This document shows, in pieces, positions 11,865 through 23,764 of a DNA stretch of 64,000 nt. The stretch is from contig OY821775.1 of assembly GCA_963682175.1 (NCBI GenBank), positions 34,780,053 through 34,844,052 of the forward strand. The letters are read 5' to 3'. The notes beneath the pieces were generated by a model. The model did not search any database. It was not told the DNA's origin and worked only from the letters and a program-made list of their open reading frames with translations. The DNA is from Triglochin maritima (taxonomy: Eukaryota; Streptophyta; Magnoliopsida; Alismatales; Juncaginaceae). Position 1 is the stretch's first letter, and each line of letters begins with the position of its first letter. A program made the position numbers and the translations under genes.

Positions 11865-12946
11865 GGTGCATTGTCCATATTTTGGTTTGGACGATTACAG
11901 TGGGTGTAATTTTTTGTTTTTAGTTTTGGTTTGTTTCAGGGATTCTAAGGATCAAGGGGAGGCAACTGGAGAGATTGGATGAAGCAAGACACTTAAATGA
12001 CAGGCAATCAACGGCCTGGTATGCTTCGTTTTCCCTAATTTTTGTTCTGGTTGTTTGCTTGTTCATTTTAGTTATCTGGGAGTTTAATTTTGCATGTTTT
12101 AACCTGTAGTTAGCTCCAGATCAATCAATTTCCCCTATAAAACTACTTGGACCATAAAAGTCAAAGCAAAAGATTAGATTGATTGCCATCTAGGTCATGC
12201 ATCATTTGCAGACCTTGCACGCACTCGTCTTTCTTTTCTTTACATTCATGTTGTTGATTGCTGGCGTGAGGTACATGCAACCATTCTCTCATTCATTCAT
12301 GGTTAAATCATGCATTGGTTAGTAAGGTGCATCGGGAAATGAGTGAGGTGAGCGTTTGTTTAGAGAGTTGATTGCAAGATTAAGACTCAAAATGCTACTA
12401 AGGAAGGGTTGTCCCATACAAGATATGGTGGGGGATTTCATCACCCTTTCCTTTGTCCCAAAAATCACTCTTAATCAAAGCCTTAATTCTAAAAGTAAGT
12501 GGACATTGGACCTAGGACTCGAGCGTACTTGGAGAGTGATTGAGTTGATACCGTCATGACCTGATCGGTGTCGCCTGCCTTGTCGATAGTAGGAGGTACT
12601 GGATCTCCAGATGTGGTATCACTTGCTGGACATTGTGGACTTCGTTGTAGGGAGGTGAGGCATGTCGAGACTAGTGATCTTGAAGTTAGGTGTCGTCTAA
12701 CCTAAGGACCCATATCCATACATTGTTTGAGTCGTGCTTGCTAGATTAGGCTTCTACCTTCTCCCACTACCCACGCTAGCTCTAGGGTTTCTTCCCTTCT
12801 CCTCTAAGTCATCTTCTTCTCACCTACTTGTACGTTTTAGTTTCCTCCCCTTTACACTCTCTGTTAGCATTTTAGGTTTGAGTCGATCACTTTTCGCGAG
12901 CTTGGCCTCGTGGTGGTGAGAATGGTCGACTCGAGAGTTCTTTGTC
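11865..12946 (+). other. Leader region of A1
   Basis: About 1.1 kb of non-coding leader conserved in other family-A copies (31044-32110 plus; 37930-38585 reversed). A conserved block reads GTCATGACCTGATCGG...CTTGTCGATAGTAGGAGGT. No convincing ORF. Confidence 0.6.
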
Positions 12947-14420
12947 GAGATGGATGGTTACATGGGAGACCATCCATATCATTGTTAGGCCATGACTATT
13001 CTCCTTGGTACTCCAGACCGATGCATCCTGGGGAGCCTTAGACAGACACCCTGTATGGTTAAGACAATCTTGATTGTGTGCGTGAGCTATCTTCAAATTG
13101 GGGTAATATGAGAGAGGCACTGACTGTAAGACCCCCATCTAGTTACGTCGGATCATATGTTGGGCAACAAAATGAGATAATACAAGAACCTTTGGCCTCT
13201 TTCATGCATGTGGTAGATGACATGAGTGCACTGGTAGCTCCAGTTGTTGTACCGTGTGACTATTGCGGGTTAAGTGGTCTTGTTTTCGGGGAATGTCTTT
13301 ATGTTCCCCCAGAGCCTGAATATGAGCACACCTTTTCCCAAAATTCTCAATGTGACACTTACGCATCCACATATAACCCGAGAGGGATGGATTCGTGGGA
13401 AGACAATTCTTATTCAAATTCTTATACATCATTTCCACCCCAATATCCTCCTCCCGAATACCACCCCACTCCGAATCATTGGACTCGTTCTCAGCCCATC
13501 AACACCAACCCCAAAATTTCCCAAGCTCTGACTTGGACCTCATAGTTGACTGCAAACCTGATTCCTTGAAACAAACTTTCCTTACGTTCATAGAAACCAC
13601 TAAACGGTCCATACAAAATATGACAACTCAAGTGAGTCAAATGACACAACAATTACGTGAACGTGAGGATGGTAACTTATCTTGTCAACCTGAGGATTTA
13701 TTTTATGATATCGAACCACCACCACATACATAAATTCAAAGCACAATCTTTCAAAGTCAAAGTCCAAGTCAGTCTAAGGAACTTGGGGTTTCAATTCACG
13801 ATCAGTTGGTGGAGGATTCGATTCGAATTGAGAAAACATCAGTATGAGTGCATGAGTCGGCACTGCATTGTGCCTTATCTTTTTGTATCGTGGCCCTTGA
13901 GCCACATGATCTTATTGTTGTGCGTCTTAAGGACTCACCTGTGGTGGAGCATGAGCTCCCTAGTACCCTTAATCTCATACGACCTGATGAGAGTTTGCCT
14001 ATCACCATTGTTCCTGATCAACTTAATAATGATGGGACATCCAAGAACTACATTGCTAATGAGGGTATTGGGAGTGCCTTAGATGATACCTTGGGTAAGA
14101 GACCCACCTTCTGTTCGCCTGGTGAGTCGGACATGCATAACAAGGTTCTTGACCTCGTTCCGACCCACCAGCCTGTTGGTTGGAGAGTTTGGATTGACGA
14201 TTACAACTTCAATTCTGCAATGGGAGAAACTCTTCTTCCGTTGCACATTATGTCCCCAACTCGTGAGAGGTTCAAGCTCTTTCAGTTTGATCGTTTGGAT
14301 GAGACGTCTTTCCGTCTAATTCATGAACCTCACCTATCATCTGGGGCTCTTTGTGAGGGTGGCCCACACATAAGTATTCTAGCCCCGCATGGTGTCATGT
14401 TCCCATTCCAAGTGCATTGA
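12947..14420 (+). pseudogene. Gag-like CCHC protein relic of A1
   Basis: This is homologous along its length to the intact 491-aa ORF of B2 (62116-63591). It starts with the MDGYM..HPYHC block at about 12950. NMREA-x-TVRPPSSYVGSY follows, then a zinc knuckle at about 13257-13300 reading CDYCGLSGLVFGEC, where the expected His is Leu. A Pro-rich PPPEY segment comes next. The last third is GWRVWIDDYNF...GETLLPL...CEGGPH...GVMFPF (to 14420). Frames change between about 13545 and 13848 and there are stops near the start, so it is dead here. No protease or polymerase follows. Confidence 0.8.
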
Positions 14421-14710
14421 CCCACTTTTGAGGTTCCCATTTGATGTCCTTTGACAAATGAAGATGGGAACTTATTTTTGTACATAGTTATATTTAAAAA
14501 AAACTCCATGAGCGAGCTTTGATTGTTGTGGGCCCCAACCCTTGTGTATTTGGGTGCTATTCCATTCACGTATTTGTATCCCTTCTTTAGCATCTCACAG
14601 GTTTTGAAGGAATTCGGGTTTGTGTCCATCAACATAACCACGAACTTCCCTTTGTGCTTCACGTTGGTGAGATCTTGTCATTTTCATGCATAAATCCATG
14701 TAGTGTCATG
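14421..14710 (+). other. A1 internal sequence after the gag-like relic
   Basis: Non-coding, but clearly conserved with the equivalent stretch of B2 (61880-62110, reversed), including the TTGAAGGAATTCGG and CATAAATCCATGTAG blocks. It is interrupted at 14711-14715 (CTCGC) by the solo LTR. Confidence 0.65.
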
Positions 14711-14715
14711 CTCGC

Positions 14716-16118
14716 TGATTGACATCATTTCATGCTTATACTTGTATCTTATATCCATTATCTTTCACCTAAACAATGCTATGTTACGAGTTTTATGTTT
14801 AGTTTTCAGGAATAAATAAGTTTGAAGAGATGAAGCATAAAAGAACCCAAAAGCTGGGAAAAAGGACTGAATTGTGAGATCTGGGGACTAAGATTCAAGG
14901 GAGAAGGACTTGGATGTAAGACAGAAGGACCTAATAGCAAAACAGAACACTCCACACCATCATGGGGAGTATTTTAGCAATTCGATTCGGGTCGGAGCTC
15001 CAACAAACCAAGTGAATGCATCCAAGACCAGCAAATATACCAATAAAAGCCCACAACAAAAATGAGCAGGATCTGAACCATGTAGACCGCCAATTGGCAG
15101 TCCAAGACCGCTAATTCGCGGTCCATTTTGGCCCAAATCCGCTAAAATTTCTCTAGCACATGTATTAGAGGATGTTTAGGCTATTTGTGGTATCTGTTTA
15201 GTCCCACATCGGGGGATTGTCCCAGTTTGCCTTTTTCCATGGCTATAAATAGAACTCTTCACCTTCCATTGTAATCACTACATATTTTAAGTGGCTATTC
15301 TTCCTACTAGAAGTGAGGCCTTGAAGCACACACTAAAGTAGGAGGATGCTACTTTTAACGTGAGTCATTTTAATACAAGTTTTCTTTATTATGTTGTTTG
15401 TTTTATGTTTCTTGTTTTGCTTTGCTTAATCTCATTTCATTAGTTATATTAGCTTAGTTAATATGCTTTCTTTGTTTAGTTTAATAATTAGCGTAATGTT
15501 TAGTGAGTAGTTCCATCCCCTTTGGGGGGTGGAATAGATGTACATCATGCAAATGAGAATGGATTGAATGCTTTAATTCCAATGTGTTGATAAAACATGA
15601 ATGTATGCTTGTTTGTTTATGATGAAATTTATAACTTGATGAGTTTTGCCAAAATGATTAGACACCTCTCATGCTTGTTTAGGTTCTGAAATAAACATCT
15701 TGCATATGTAAATGTTAATCAACTAAGTAGGTGAATAGATTGATAGGTTTTGCCACAATATTTAGACACTTCCTATGCATGATAACACCACCTTTATTTG
15801 TGCTTAAGGAATGTGTTCAACACCCACCTCTTTGCTTGTGTGCACTCACTCCACCCCTTAGGGGTTTTCCCATATCTGTATTCCAGCATTCTTCTTTTGT
15901 TCTTAGCTTAATTGTCATTTCATTGTTTGTTTCTTTCGTTCGCATTTCATACTTCTTAGCGTAGTTTAGTGTAGAGTAGCATAATCAATCTTTCTCCCCC
16001 ATTTTTTGCCACTTGATTTCTGATAAACAAGAGGCTGCTCACGTCCCTGAGGATGACCCGTACTTGTCACCGCTTCATCGCGGCCATGCACTTGCGGTTT
16101 AATTAAAACGTTCAATCA
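14716..16118 (+). mobile_element. Family-A solo LTR nested in A1
   Basis: A full LTR of 1403 bp, from TGATTGACATCATTTC to GTTCAATCA. It is flanked by CTCGC (14711-14715) and CTCGA (16119-16123), a 5-bp target duplication with one change. Internal A1 sequence continues on both sides and lines up with uninterrupted B2. Two palindrome units at 15085-15102 and 15106-15123 are 21 bp apart. The TATAAATAG box is near 15244. Confidence 0.9.
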
Positions 16119-16123
16119 CTCGA

Positions 16124-17436
16124 TTCATTGAGGACAATGCATGAAGTAGGTGTGGGGGTGTTTTATGTGTGTATAAAGTCGAGTCGTTCTCCTTTGCTTT
16201 GGTTTTCTTTTGTGTTTTTTGTTTTTTTATATTGTTAGGATCATGTTAGTGTGTTACATTTAATAGCGATATATTGGCTTGCCATGATCCTATGGTGACT
16301 TGTCTTCTTTTGCTTGCCTTGTGCTTTCAATTTGCACATTTCTTTCATAATTTTCATGTGTTTGCGAAAGAAAATGATTAGTGGGTTTTGCATATGTTTA
16401 GCATCTGCAAAACCGTTGACAGGCAATGTAAAAGGAAAGCTCCCAAATTGTATTGAACTTGATACATTAGGATATCTAGTATACTGGCTTTAGGTTTTAT
16501 CTAGTCGTAAGGATGCACCCAGGTTTTCCCTCAGGGGGCGAGTGATCATAGGGTTTCAGTAGTCCAACAATTAAAGAAGTACACCCTGAACCTAGCGAGT
16601 CAATAATTCGTGTCTATTAATATAAGGAAGTTTGTTGTAGTCTAGGATCGATCCTTTAAATCTTGTTGTGAGACATTAAGTGTGGCTGTTTTGGTTCATG
16701 TGTAGATAAGAAATAAGTGAGTAGGTGTTCTCTTTTCTCGCACTGCTCCTATCACTCGGAGGGGACTTTGTACCTGGTGCTTTCGAGTCATCTAACTTGG
16801 GAAGCACCGACCGAACTCCCGTTACACGGGTGGTAGGGATTGCCCAATGTGGAGATGTAGGGAAATGTGTACGTGATAGTGTAAGTCCTCATAGGCAATG
16901 ATGCACGAAACCTGACCCTGGGAGAATGAAACTCCAACTAGTAAGAAAAAGAAGAAAATGGTAAGAAAAAAACAAAAAAGAAAAAAATGGTAATGCCAAT
17001 AAGAACCTTAATGGACTTTACACTTTGTATCACTTGAGAATGTTAAGGTTGTCCATGTCTTGCACTTAACTCCTTAATTAACTTGCAGGAATGATTCATT
17101 AGGCCAGGTGTGTTGACTGGATACATATACAGTGTCGGCCCGTAGGATTACCGTGTCCAATGATCGACAGAATGAGTCTATCGAGTCGAATTTCTAGATT
17201 GAATAATGCATCAATGTTCTGATTTTGTGGGTATATCCGCTGAAAACCCACAGTAGACAACACTCCTCCTCCTTGGCGACAATGAGGTTTAATGGCTTGT
17301 TGCACGTGCTAAGTGCAACCATGATTCCTAGGAAAGTGAATTGGGATTTCCCTGTTTTTCGTATGCTTTTCCTTTCTTTCATTTTTCCCTTTCTTTGTTT
17401 TTCTCGGGACTAGGAAAAGGTAGGTGTGGTGGTATT
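16124..17436 (+). other. A1 internal 3' region up to the polypurine tract
   Basis: It begins with TTGAGGACAATGCATGA then AGTAGGTGTGGGGG, which looks like an older tract. Further conserved non-coding sequence follows, shared with 27466-28110, including CTCCCGTTACACGGG. It ends with GGAAAAGGTAGGTGTGG just before the 3' LTR. No coding sequence is recognisable. Confidence 0.6.
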
Positions 17437-18813
17437 TGATTGAGATCATAACATGAATATATATATGTGTCTTATATCCTTTATTCTTTGTCTAAGCAAT
17501 GCTACGTAACGAGTTTTATGTTTACATTTCAGGAATAAACAAGTTTGAGAAGATGAGACTATAAAAGGACCTAAATGCAAGAAAAAAGACTGATTGTAGG
17601 ACCTATGGCCTGAGACGCAAGAGAGAAGGACCCGGATGTAAACCAAAAGAATCAATGAGAAAATCAAGAAGCTCCACACCATCATGAGTATTTTGGCAAT
17701 TAAGTCCGGACCTAAACATTCACAACCAAATTGGATTCATAAAACATCAAGAAATCAAGCCAGAAACGAACCACAAAAATCCAGACTCAATCCAAGACAT
17801 ATGGACCTCCAATTGGCTGTCCCAAACCACCAATTGGCTATCCCAGACCGCCAAATGTGTCCAAAGTGTTAATGGTTTAGTCGGGTCGTTGGTTATTTTG
17901 TTTTATGTCCATTTATATTATGTTTTTAGTCCCATACTGGGGGATTGGCCCTGATTACCTTTTTCTATGACTATAAATAGAAACCTTCCTTCTTCTTTGT
18001 ATTTACCCATTGCTTGGTGGCATTCTCTCTACTTGGAGTAAGCCTTGGAGCAAAAACTCAAGGTGCAGAAGAATGCTACTTGTAATGTGACTTATGTAAA
18101 TAAATAAATTATTCATAGTTTGTCTTAATGTTGTCTTTGTTTTAATGCTTGTTAGTTTAGTTTGTTTTGTTTTCTTTATCATAGTATAAATAGAATGTCT
18201 CCTTTTCTTAATGTAGTTTATAATTTAATGTGTGAGTAGTTCCATCCCCCTTTGGGGGTGGAGTTGATGTTTATACATGTTATGTAGATGGAATGAATGC
18301 CAAATATGATTGTATGTGAGAAATGTTGGTATGCTTGTTTGAATTAAAGAGAATACTTAACTTGATGGTTTATGCCATAAAATTTAGGTACATTGCATGC
18401 TTATTTAGGTTCTTAATAACAAACTTCTCTTGCTCATATTAATCACCTAGGTTAGTGATTTGGGTGATTGGTCTTGCCATGAGGTACTTCTTATGCATAG
18501 CAAACACTGCCTACAATTGTGCTTAATGAATGCATTCATCACCAATTATTTAATGTGGACACACACTCCACCCCTTAGGGGTTTTCCATCCATGATTTCT
18601 AGATTCTTCTATTAGTCACTTAGTTTCAGTTCCTCTCGTGATTTGATTTAGTTTTTTGTTGCTTACTAGTTTAATCTAATCACAACTTCTTCCCATCTTT
18701 TCCTACTTGCCTTCGAACAAACCAGAGTTGAAACACCTCCCTGTGGATCGACCCGTATTTGCCACCGCTTAAATGTGGTCATGCATTTACGGTTATTATA
18801 ACTGATTCAATCA
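17437..18813 (+). repeat. 3' LTR of A1, with three phased palindromes
   Basis: This is 1377 bp, from TGATTGAGATCAT to GATTCAATCA, followed by target duplication ATGCC. Palindrome-derived units start at 17804, 17825 and 17846, exactly 21 bp apart; the third is a partial half. The 5' LTR has one unit, so the array length changed within one element. Confidence 0.9.
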
Positions 18814-18818
18814 ATGCC

Positions 18819-19678
18819 CATATATTACCTGAACTCTTATTCTATGAAACCAACATTGGAGTACGAACCAGCTTGTACTACGAAATAAGCCATGGTTTTG
18901 GACGGATTAATGCCCACCTGATCATTAATCTCTACTTTTTCCCTTGTTTGTTGTGAAACCTTCCTCTTTGATATTAGGTAGCATATGCAATCTGGACTAA
19001 GAAACTTGTGATTGTGGTCAGTACAGATCTTACCATAAGTATAGCCACCTTGGGCGTTAACATGAAATTTTAGCCTCGCACAACACTTGGTTCTAGCAAA
19101 AGGACGTTGTTCGTAGAGTGCATTGTTGGTGTTCTACACAAGCATGAAAAATGTTTGATTAATGGACATATGAGGGTACATTATAGTGCAGATAAATGGT
19201 AGTTTTGGGAGGTATCTGAATAAGTGGTCGTATATCTAATGTAGATAAACGAGAGATGTATGTAGTTCTATGAGCGTATGTATATAAGTGGTGATGTAGT
19301 CATTACAAGAGTGAATCTTTGCATAATAAGACAAAACTTTAAAATTGTATATCTAAATAAAACTGAGATGTTTGTAATTCGGTTTCCCACCGCAGGAGAT
19401 ATACCTTAGGCGGTGTTCCAGCCTTGTGGCATGCAAGAGTGCCCCTTAACAAAACACCATTATCCCAGACACAATGAAGCTTCCTAATGCCAAAACCAAT
19501 AGATCGCATACGTCTCAAAGATCAGTAGAGCTAGTTCAAAAGTGGTAAAAGTCATGCCAACCATTGGGAAATCTGATCCACAAGGTGAGGACATGTCTAT
19601 GTCTGAATGACACATATCTGGATACGACTGGTCCAGTGTACCATCTTCTGGTAGGGATGTATGTATCAGGGGCGTCAT
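18819..19678 (-). pseudogene. FAR1/FHY3-like gene, N-terminal FAR1 DNA-binding part (5' half)
   Basis: Reading leftward from ATG 19678, exon 1 encodes an acidic N-terminus. The FAR1 entry motif follows as GMTFTTFELALLIFETYA, then after one frameshift a basic stretch with CHKAG. The donor is GTATAT at 19399-19404 and the acceptor TGTAG at 19134-19138, giving a 271-bp intron. Exon 2 (19133 leftward) has the WRKY-GCM1-type Cys/His pattern: KCCARLKFHV, then ICTDHNHKFLSP. It runs to the A1 target duplication at 18814-18818. Together with 9092-10486 this makes one gene interrupted by A1. The frameshift, stops and the Cys loss in the SWIM finger make it a pseudogene. In the family this domain binds promoter DNA in light signalling; a role here is not shown. 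Confidence 0.85.
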
Positions 19679-19694
19679 CGTTTACTTGGGTGTT

Positions 19695-20661
19695 GTATTA
19701 GAGTGTTTTATGTCTATTTATCGTATGCCATTACTCCCACTTCTAGGGATTATCCCCGATTACCTTGTTCTATGACTATTAATATAACTCTTTCTCCTCC
19801 CTTGTAAGGTACCCATTGCTTGGTGGCATTCACTCACTTAGAGTATGTCTTGGAGCAAAACTCAAGTGGAGAAGAATGCTACTTGTAATGTTAGTCGTGT
19901 AAATAAAATAGATTTTCTTAGTTAGTTTAATATTGCCGCTCTTTTAATTCTTACATGCTTAGCTAATTTTGTTTGTCTTACTCTTAGTAGAATTAATTAG
20001 CATGTTTCTTTTTCCTACCTTAATTAGCTTAATTTCATTTTGTCTCCTTTGCTTAATGAGTAGTTCCATCCCTTTTTGGGGGTGGAGTTGATGTTTATAC
20101 ATGTCATGAAGAATGGAATGAATGCTATATTTCCTTTATATGATTAATGTGGGTATGCTTGTTTGAATAAAAGAGAATACTTAACTTGATGGTTTCTGCC
20201 ATTCTCAGTAGGTACATCCCATGCTTGTTTGGGTTCATAATAACAAACTTGTTTATGCTCATATTTATCGACAAAGTTAGTGATTTGGATGATAGGTCTT
20301 GCCAAAACCATTAAGTACTCCTATGCATAAAACACAACATACACTTGTGACCTATTGAATGCATTCCCCACCACTTTATTTCATGTGTACACACACTCCA
20401 CCCCTTGAGGGTTTCTCTTCCTGAATTCTAGCTTGCTTTTATAGTTACTTGGTTTAGTGTCATTTCTCGTCATGCTTTCATCTTCTTTGTTTGTTGCTTG
20501 CTAGTTTATCGTAGTTTAGTTAGTGTAATGACACTTCTTCTCCCGTTATTTCCACTTGATTTCCAACGAACTAGAGTCGACACACCTCCATGTGGATCGA
20601 CCCGCACTTGCCCCGTCTTTACCGACGGCCATGCACTTGAGGTTAAACTTAATTTTAATCA
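19695..20661 (+). mobile_element. 5'-truncated family-A LTR fragment
   Basis: It matches the second two-thirds of the A LTR: the GGGGATTATCCCC block, a TATTAATATAACTC (decayed TATA), the CTCCACCCC block and the terminal CATGCACTTGAGGTT...AATCA. No 5' LTR end or target duplication was found. Confidence 0.8.
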
Positions 20662-20964
20662 CTTGTATTACATGACTTTTTAACAATGTGTCATTTCACA
20701 CATAGTGGCTTGGTCAAAAGACTTGCACTGGTGAATCAAAAAAATATTGATTCTAAGAATATAGGGGATGGTCGATTGGGTTAATGATGATCAGATATGA
20801 TGACAAATATTGTTGAAAGTTGCTATCCACGAGCTCTATCATTTTGTGGGATATGATTATTTGTGTTTATGTATTACTTGTAATTGAAAGTCATAAACAT
20901 AAGTTATTGCTAAATAACAATATTTGACCGCGTATTTCGGATCATGTGTCCAAAGCACACATTA
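20662..20964. other. Unassigned flank of the family-B solo LTR
   Basis: About 300 bp, AT-rich, without a recognisable gene or repeat. Confidence 0.35.
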
Positions 20965-20969
20965 CAAAG

Positions 20970-22197
20970 TGATGCATTGCATACATTGCATCATATGTCT
21001 TTCATCTAGATTACTTTTATATCAATAAATGCTACTAAGGTATGTGTTTAGTCTTATTTAAAGAATACAGGGACCTGAATGCAAATTACCTACATTCCGA
21101 GCATAAACGCGTGCAAAAGACTCATTTCTATCATAAAGACCGAGTTCAAGCTTATCGGGTTTCAAATGGAAATGTATCCAAGCATAAAAGCATTCAAGAC
21201 CTAATCACAAAAAGAACAAGGACTTGAGCACAAAAGTAGCCGGGGACTCAATTGCAAAAAGACAAGGACCTAATTGCAAATCACGAGTAGCTTTTATTAT
21301 CTTGGAGAAAATCTAAAGAAAAATCAATGTGGATCTTCAAATATATAAAAGAATTAATCCGGAGCTCAAAAGAATGGAAAGAATCAATCCAGACGCGTAA
21401 AGGATGATCAAATCATACCATAAACATTCAACCAAAATCTGGACCAAATCAGAGCATGATGTGCGGCGATTCCGCCGCAGATCACACACACACTGCGGCG
21501 ATTCCGCCTCCCCCTAGTCGATCCGTGTGCTCCAATTTTGTCCAGTCGTGTCTGGACACGTGTACTTTCCAATATTATACCTAGATCCCTTGTAGCAACT
21601 ATAAATAGACCCGAGAACGATGTTAGAAGGGTCCTTAGTCTTTGGTGGTAGTTTTTATTCTTAATCTTAGTTTTGTATTCTTCTTTTCATTAATAAAATT
21701 CTGTCTTTTATTTCTTACTATTAGTTTTCTTTTGTAATGTCTCAAGGACCCCATCTTCCTCCCTCTATGAGTTTCTAACTCCTTCCAAAGGGTGGAGGTG
21801 ACAGATTAGGGTGAAGAGAAGATGAATGAATGTTATTATTTTAATTTCGTGTTAGTATATTTTGATTACTTGAGTTTATGTTAAATCATTTATCATGTAA
21901 TGCTTTATAACTAATATGATTTATTATAAGTTTCTAAATTCTCTAATCTAAACCTTAAATCTAAACCTCCACCCGACGGAATTCACATCTTTGTTCTTGT
22001 TTAGTTTTAATTGTTCTTGTTTCTTGCCTTAGATAATTAAAATCCAAAAATCTCAAAACCCAATTATTTCTTCTCTCCTTCTTCTCCTTAATCGAAAATC
22101 ACACTAATAACAGAATCTCTCCCTCCTTGTGTTCGACCCGTATTTGCCACGTCTTCATTGACACCGTGCACTTGCGGTATAAATTTAATTCTCATCA
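20970..22197 (+). mobile_element. Family-B solo LTR
   Basis: 1228 bp from TGATGCATTGCATAC to AATTCTCATCA, flanked by a perfect target duplication CAAAG (20965-20969 and 22198-22202). It matches, in opposite orientation, the LTRs of B1 and B2. Palindromes start at 21462 and 21494 (32 bp apart). The TATAAATAG box is at 21600, 121 bp after the first palindrome. No internal sequence is left, which is the result of LTR-LTR recombination. Confidence 0.93.
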
Positions 22198-22202
22198 CAA
22201 AG

Positions 22203-22966
22203 CATCGTGAAAGAAAAGAGCATACGTGGTACAAAACTAAATTGTGCAAATATGATGTAATAACATATTTAAATGACTCTCAAATGAGTTAACTAGAGAT
22301 ACCAGCCTAGAAGTGCCTAAATGAAGTTATCATTTGTATTCATTATGGGTATCGACAGTGATTCAGTATTTTTGATAACTTAATTGGCATTTACTAGTTA
22401 AACCAAAATGAGGTCATGTTTGTCGGTCGATTTGAACATTAAACCAAGTCCCTCTGTTGATAAAATATCTATTGAGATGGACCATTTTGGCGTCATATCT
22501 AGCAATATGTTTTGAGACCAAGATCATATATAAATACTCCCCTATTTTATATACGTGTATGATATTGAATGAAATGTTTCCCATTTGCGATTTCTTTTAA
22601 ATAATTTTTTTATTACCACCTTAAAATTTAATGGCATCAAATTAAATTAGACATTTCAGCAGGATTCATATTCCTGATAATATTAAAATATTTGAGCCCC
22701 TGAAGGGCGATGTATTTTGTTATTCGGACGACCAATTGTATATATAGAGACACTTTTTTCCGCATTAGGGGAGAAAGTCAGCAGCTTAAAGAATGCCAAG
22801 AAAAATTATTATATTGAGCCTGCCATTCATAAGAGAATATACGTACAAGTATGATTGAACCTCATCTTCATAAAATAATTAACTTGCAATATCTAGCAAG
22901 TAATTGTCATATGTATTTATTTATCATAAATGAGTGACTAAGTCTAGTATTACTAGATATAAAGTG
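22203..22966. other. Unassigned AT-rich sequence
   Basis: No gene or LTR recognised. A TATATAGAGAC-like word near 22741 has no ORF to serve, so I do not call a promoter. Confidence 0.35.
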
Positions 22967-23764
22967 TGATTCGTAGCATATCATACATCATACTTATGAT
23001 ATATATCCATTATTTTTTCCTAATTTTGTGCTACTCGAGTGTTTGTTATTATATTTTAGGTATTAGGGAAGATAAAAAGGACTGAAATGTAAGCAAAATC
23101 GACTTGTCTATCATTCATAAGGACCCATCAACAAGAGAGGACCTGGACGTAAGCCCAGAGATGCCAAATAGAAAATCGAGAAACTCCACACCATCATGAG
23201 GAGTATTTTGGCAATTGGATTCAGGTGTAGACTCAAATGACTTACCAGGGCACACCCGACGTGAGAGACACACGAAATAAGGTCGCATCTGACCAATTGT
23301 GACAACCAATTGGCGGTCTAGTTTGGTCAGGATCAAACCGGGTTTTGTGTAGTTGTGGGTTATGTAGTTTAAGTCTATTTTCAGTATGTTTCATTAGTCC
23401 CACACCGGGGGATTGTCCCCAGTTGCCTTTTTCATGTGTATAAGTAGAACTTTTCTTCCTCCTTTGTAACCTACCCATTACTGGGTGGTCATTCTCTCTA
23501 CTTGGAGTAAGACTTTGAAGCAAAACTCAAGGTGGAGAGGATGCCACTTTTTCATAAAAGTCATGTAATTAAAATATTTTCTTTTTATTTCGATATTGTT
23601 TCCTTTAGTTTTGCATGCTTTGTTTCCTTAAATCATAGCATAATTAGTTATCTTAATGAGTAGTGAGTAGTTTCATCCCCCCCTTTGGGTGGTGGAGATG
23701 ATGTTTATTCATGTAATAAATAATGGGAATGAATGCTATCTTATGCAATATGTGATGAATGTGA
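22967..23764 (+). mobile_element. Family-A variant LTR, 5' part
   Basis: It starts TGATTCGTAGCATATC and carries the CTACTCGAGTGTTTG variant also seen at 53040-53080. It then joins the usual A-LTR body, with CCGGGGGATTGTCCCC and the CTTCATCCCC-like block. It is cut off at 23764 where Copia-2 starts (flank TGTGA). Its missing 3' part may be 30559-31019. Confidence 0.75.

Larger units (their letters stand above)
10492..18813 (+). mobile_element. Element A1: complete family-A LTR retrotransposon, 8.3 kb
   Basis: LTRs at 10492-11840 and 17437-18813 bracket a tRNA-Asp primer site (11847-11864), a leader, a CCHC gag-like relic and a purine-rich GTGTGG tract before the 3' LTR. The target duplication ATGCC (10487-10491 and 18814-18818) lies inside a FAR1-like coding sequence, which resumes on the other side. 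Without the nested solo LTR the element is about 6.9 kb. I see no protease, RT or integrase, so it is a non-autonomous, LARD-like element. Its PBS and LTR end suggest the Tat/Athila side of Ty3-gypsy. By eye the two LTRs differ by roughly 10-15 percent, so the insertion is old. Confidence 0.92.

Noticed and set aside
13202..13438. Minus-strand ORFs opposite the A1 gag-like relic
   Set aside because: The plus-strand reading has homology to the intact B2 protein and a zinc-knuckle pattern; the minus frames are shadows.
22730..22770. TATATAGAGAC as a possible promoter
   Set aside because: No ORF or conserved transcript-like sequence follows within 250 bp.
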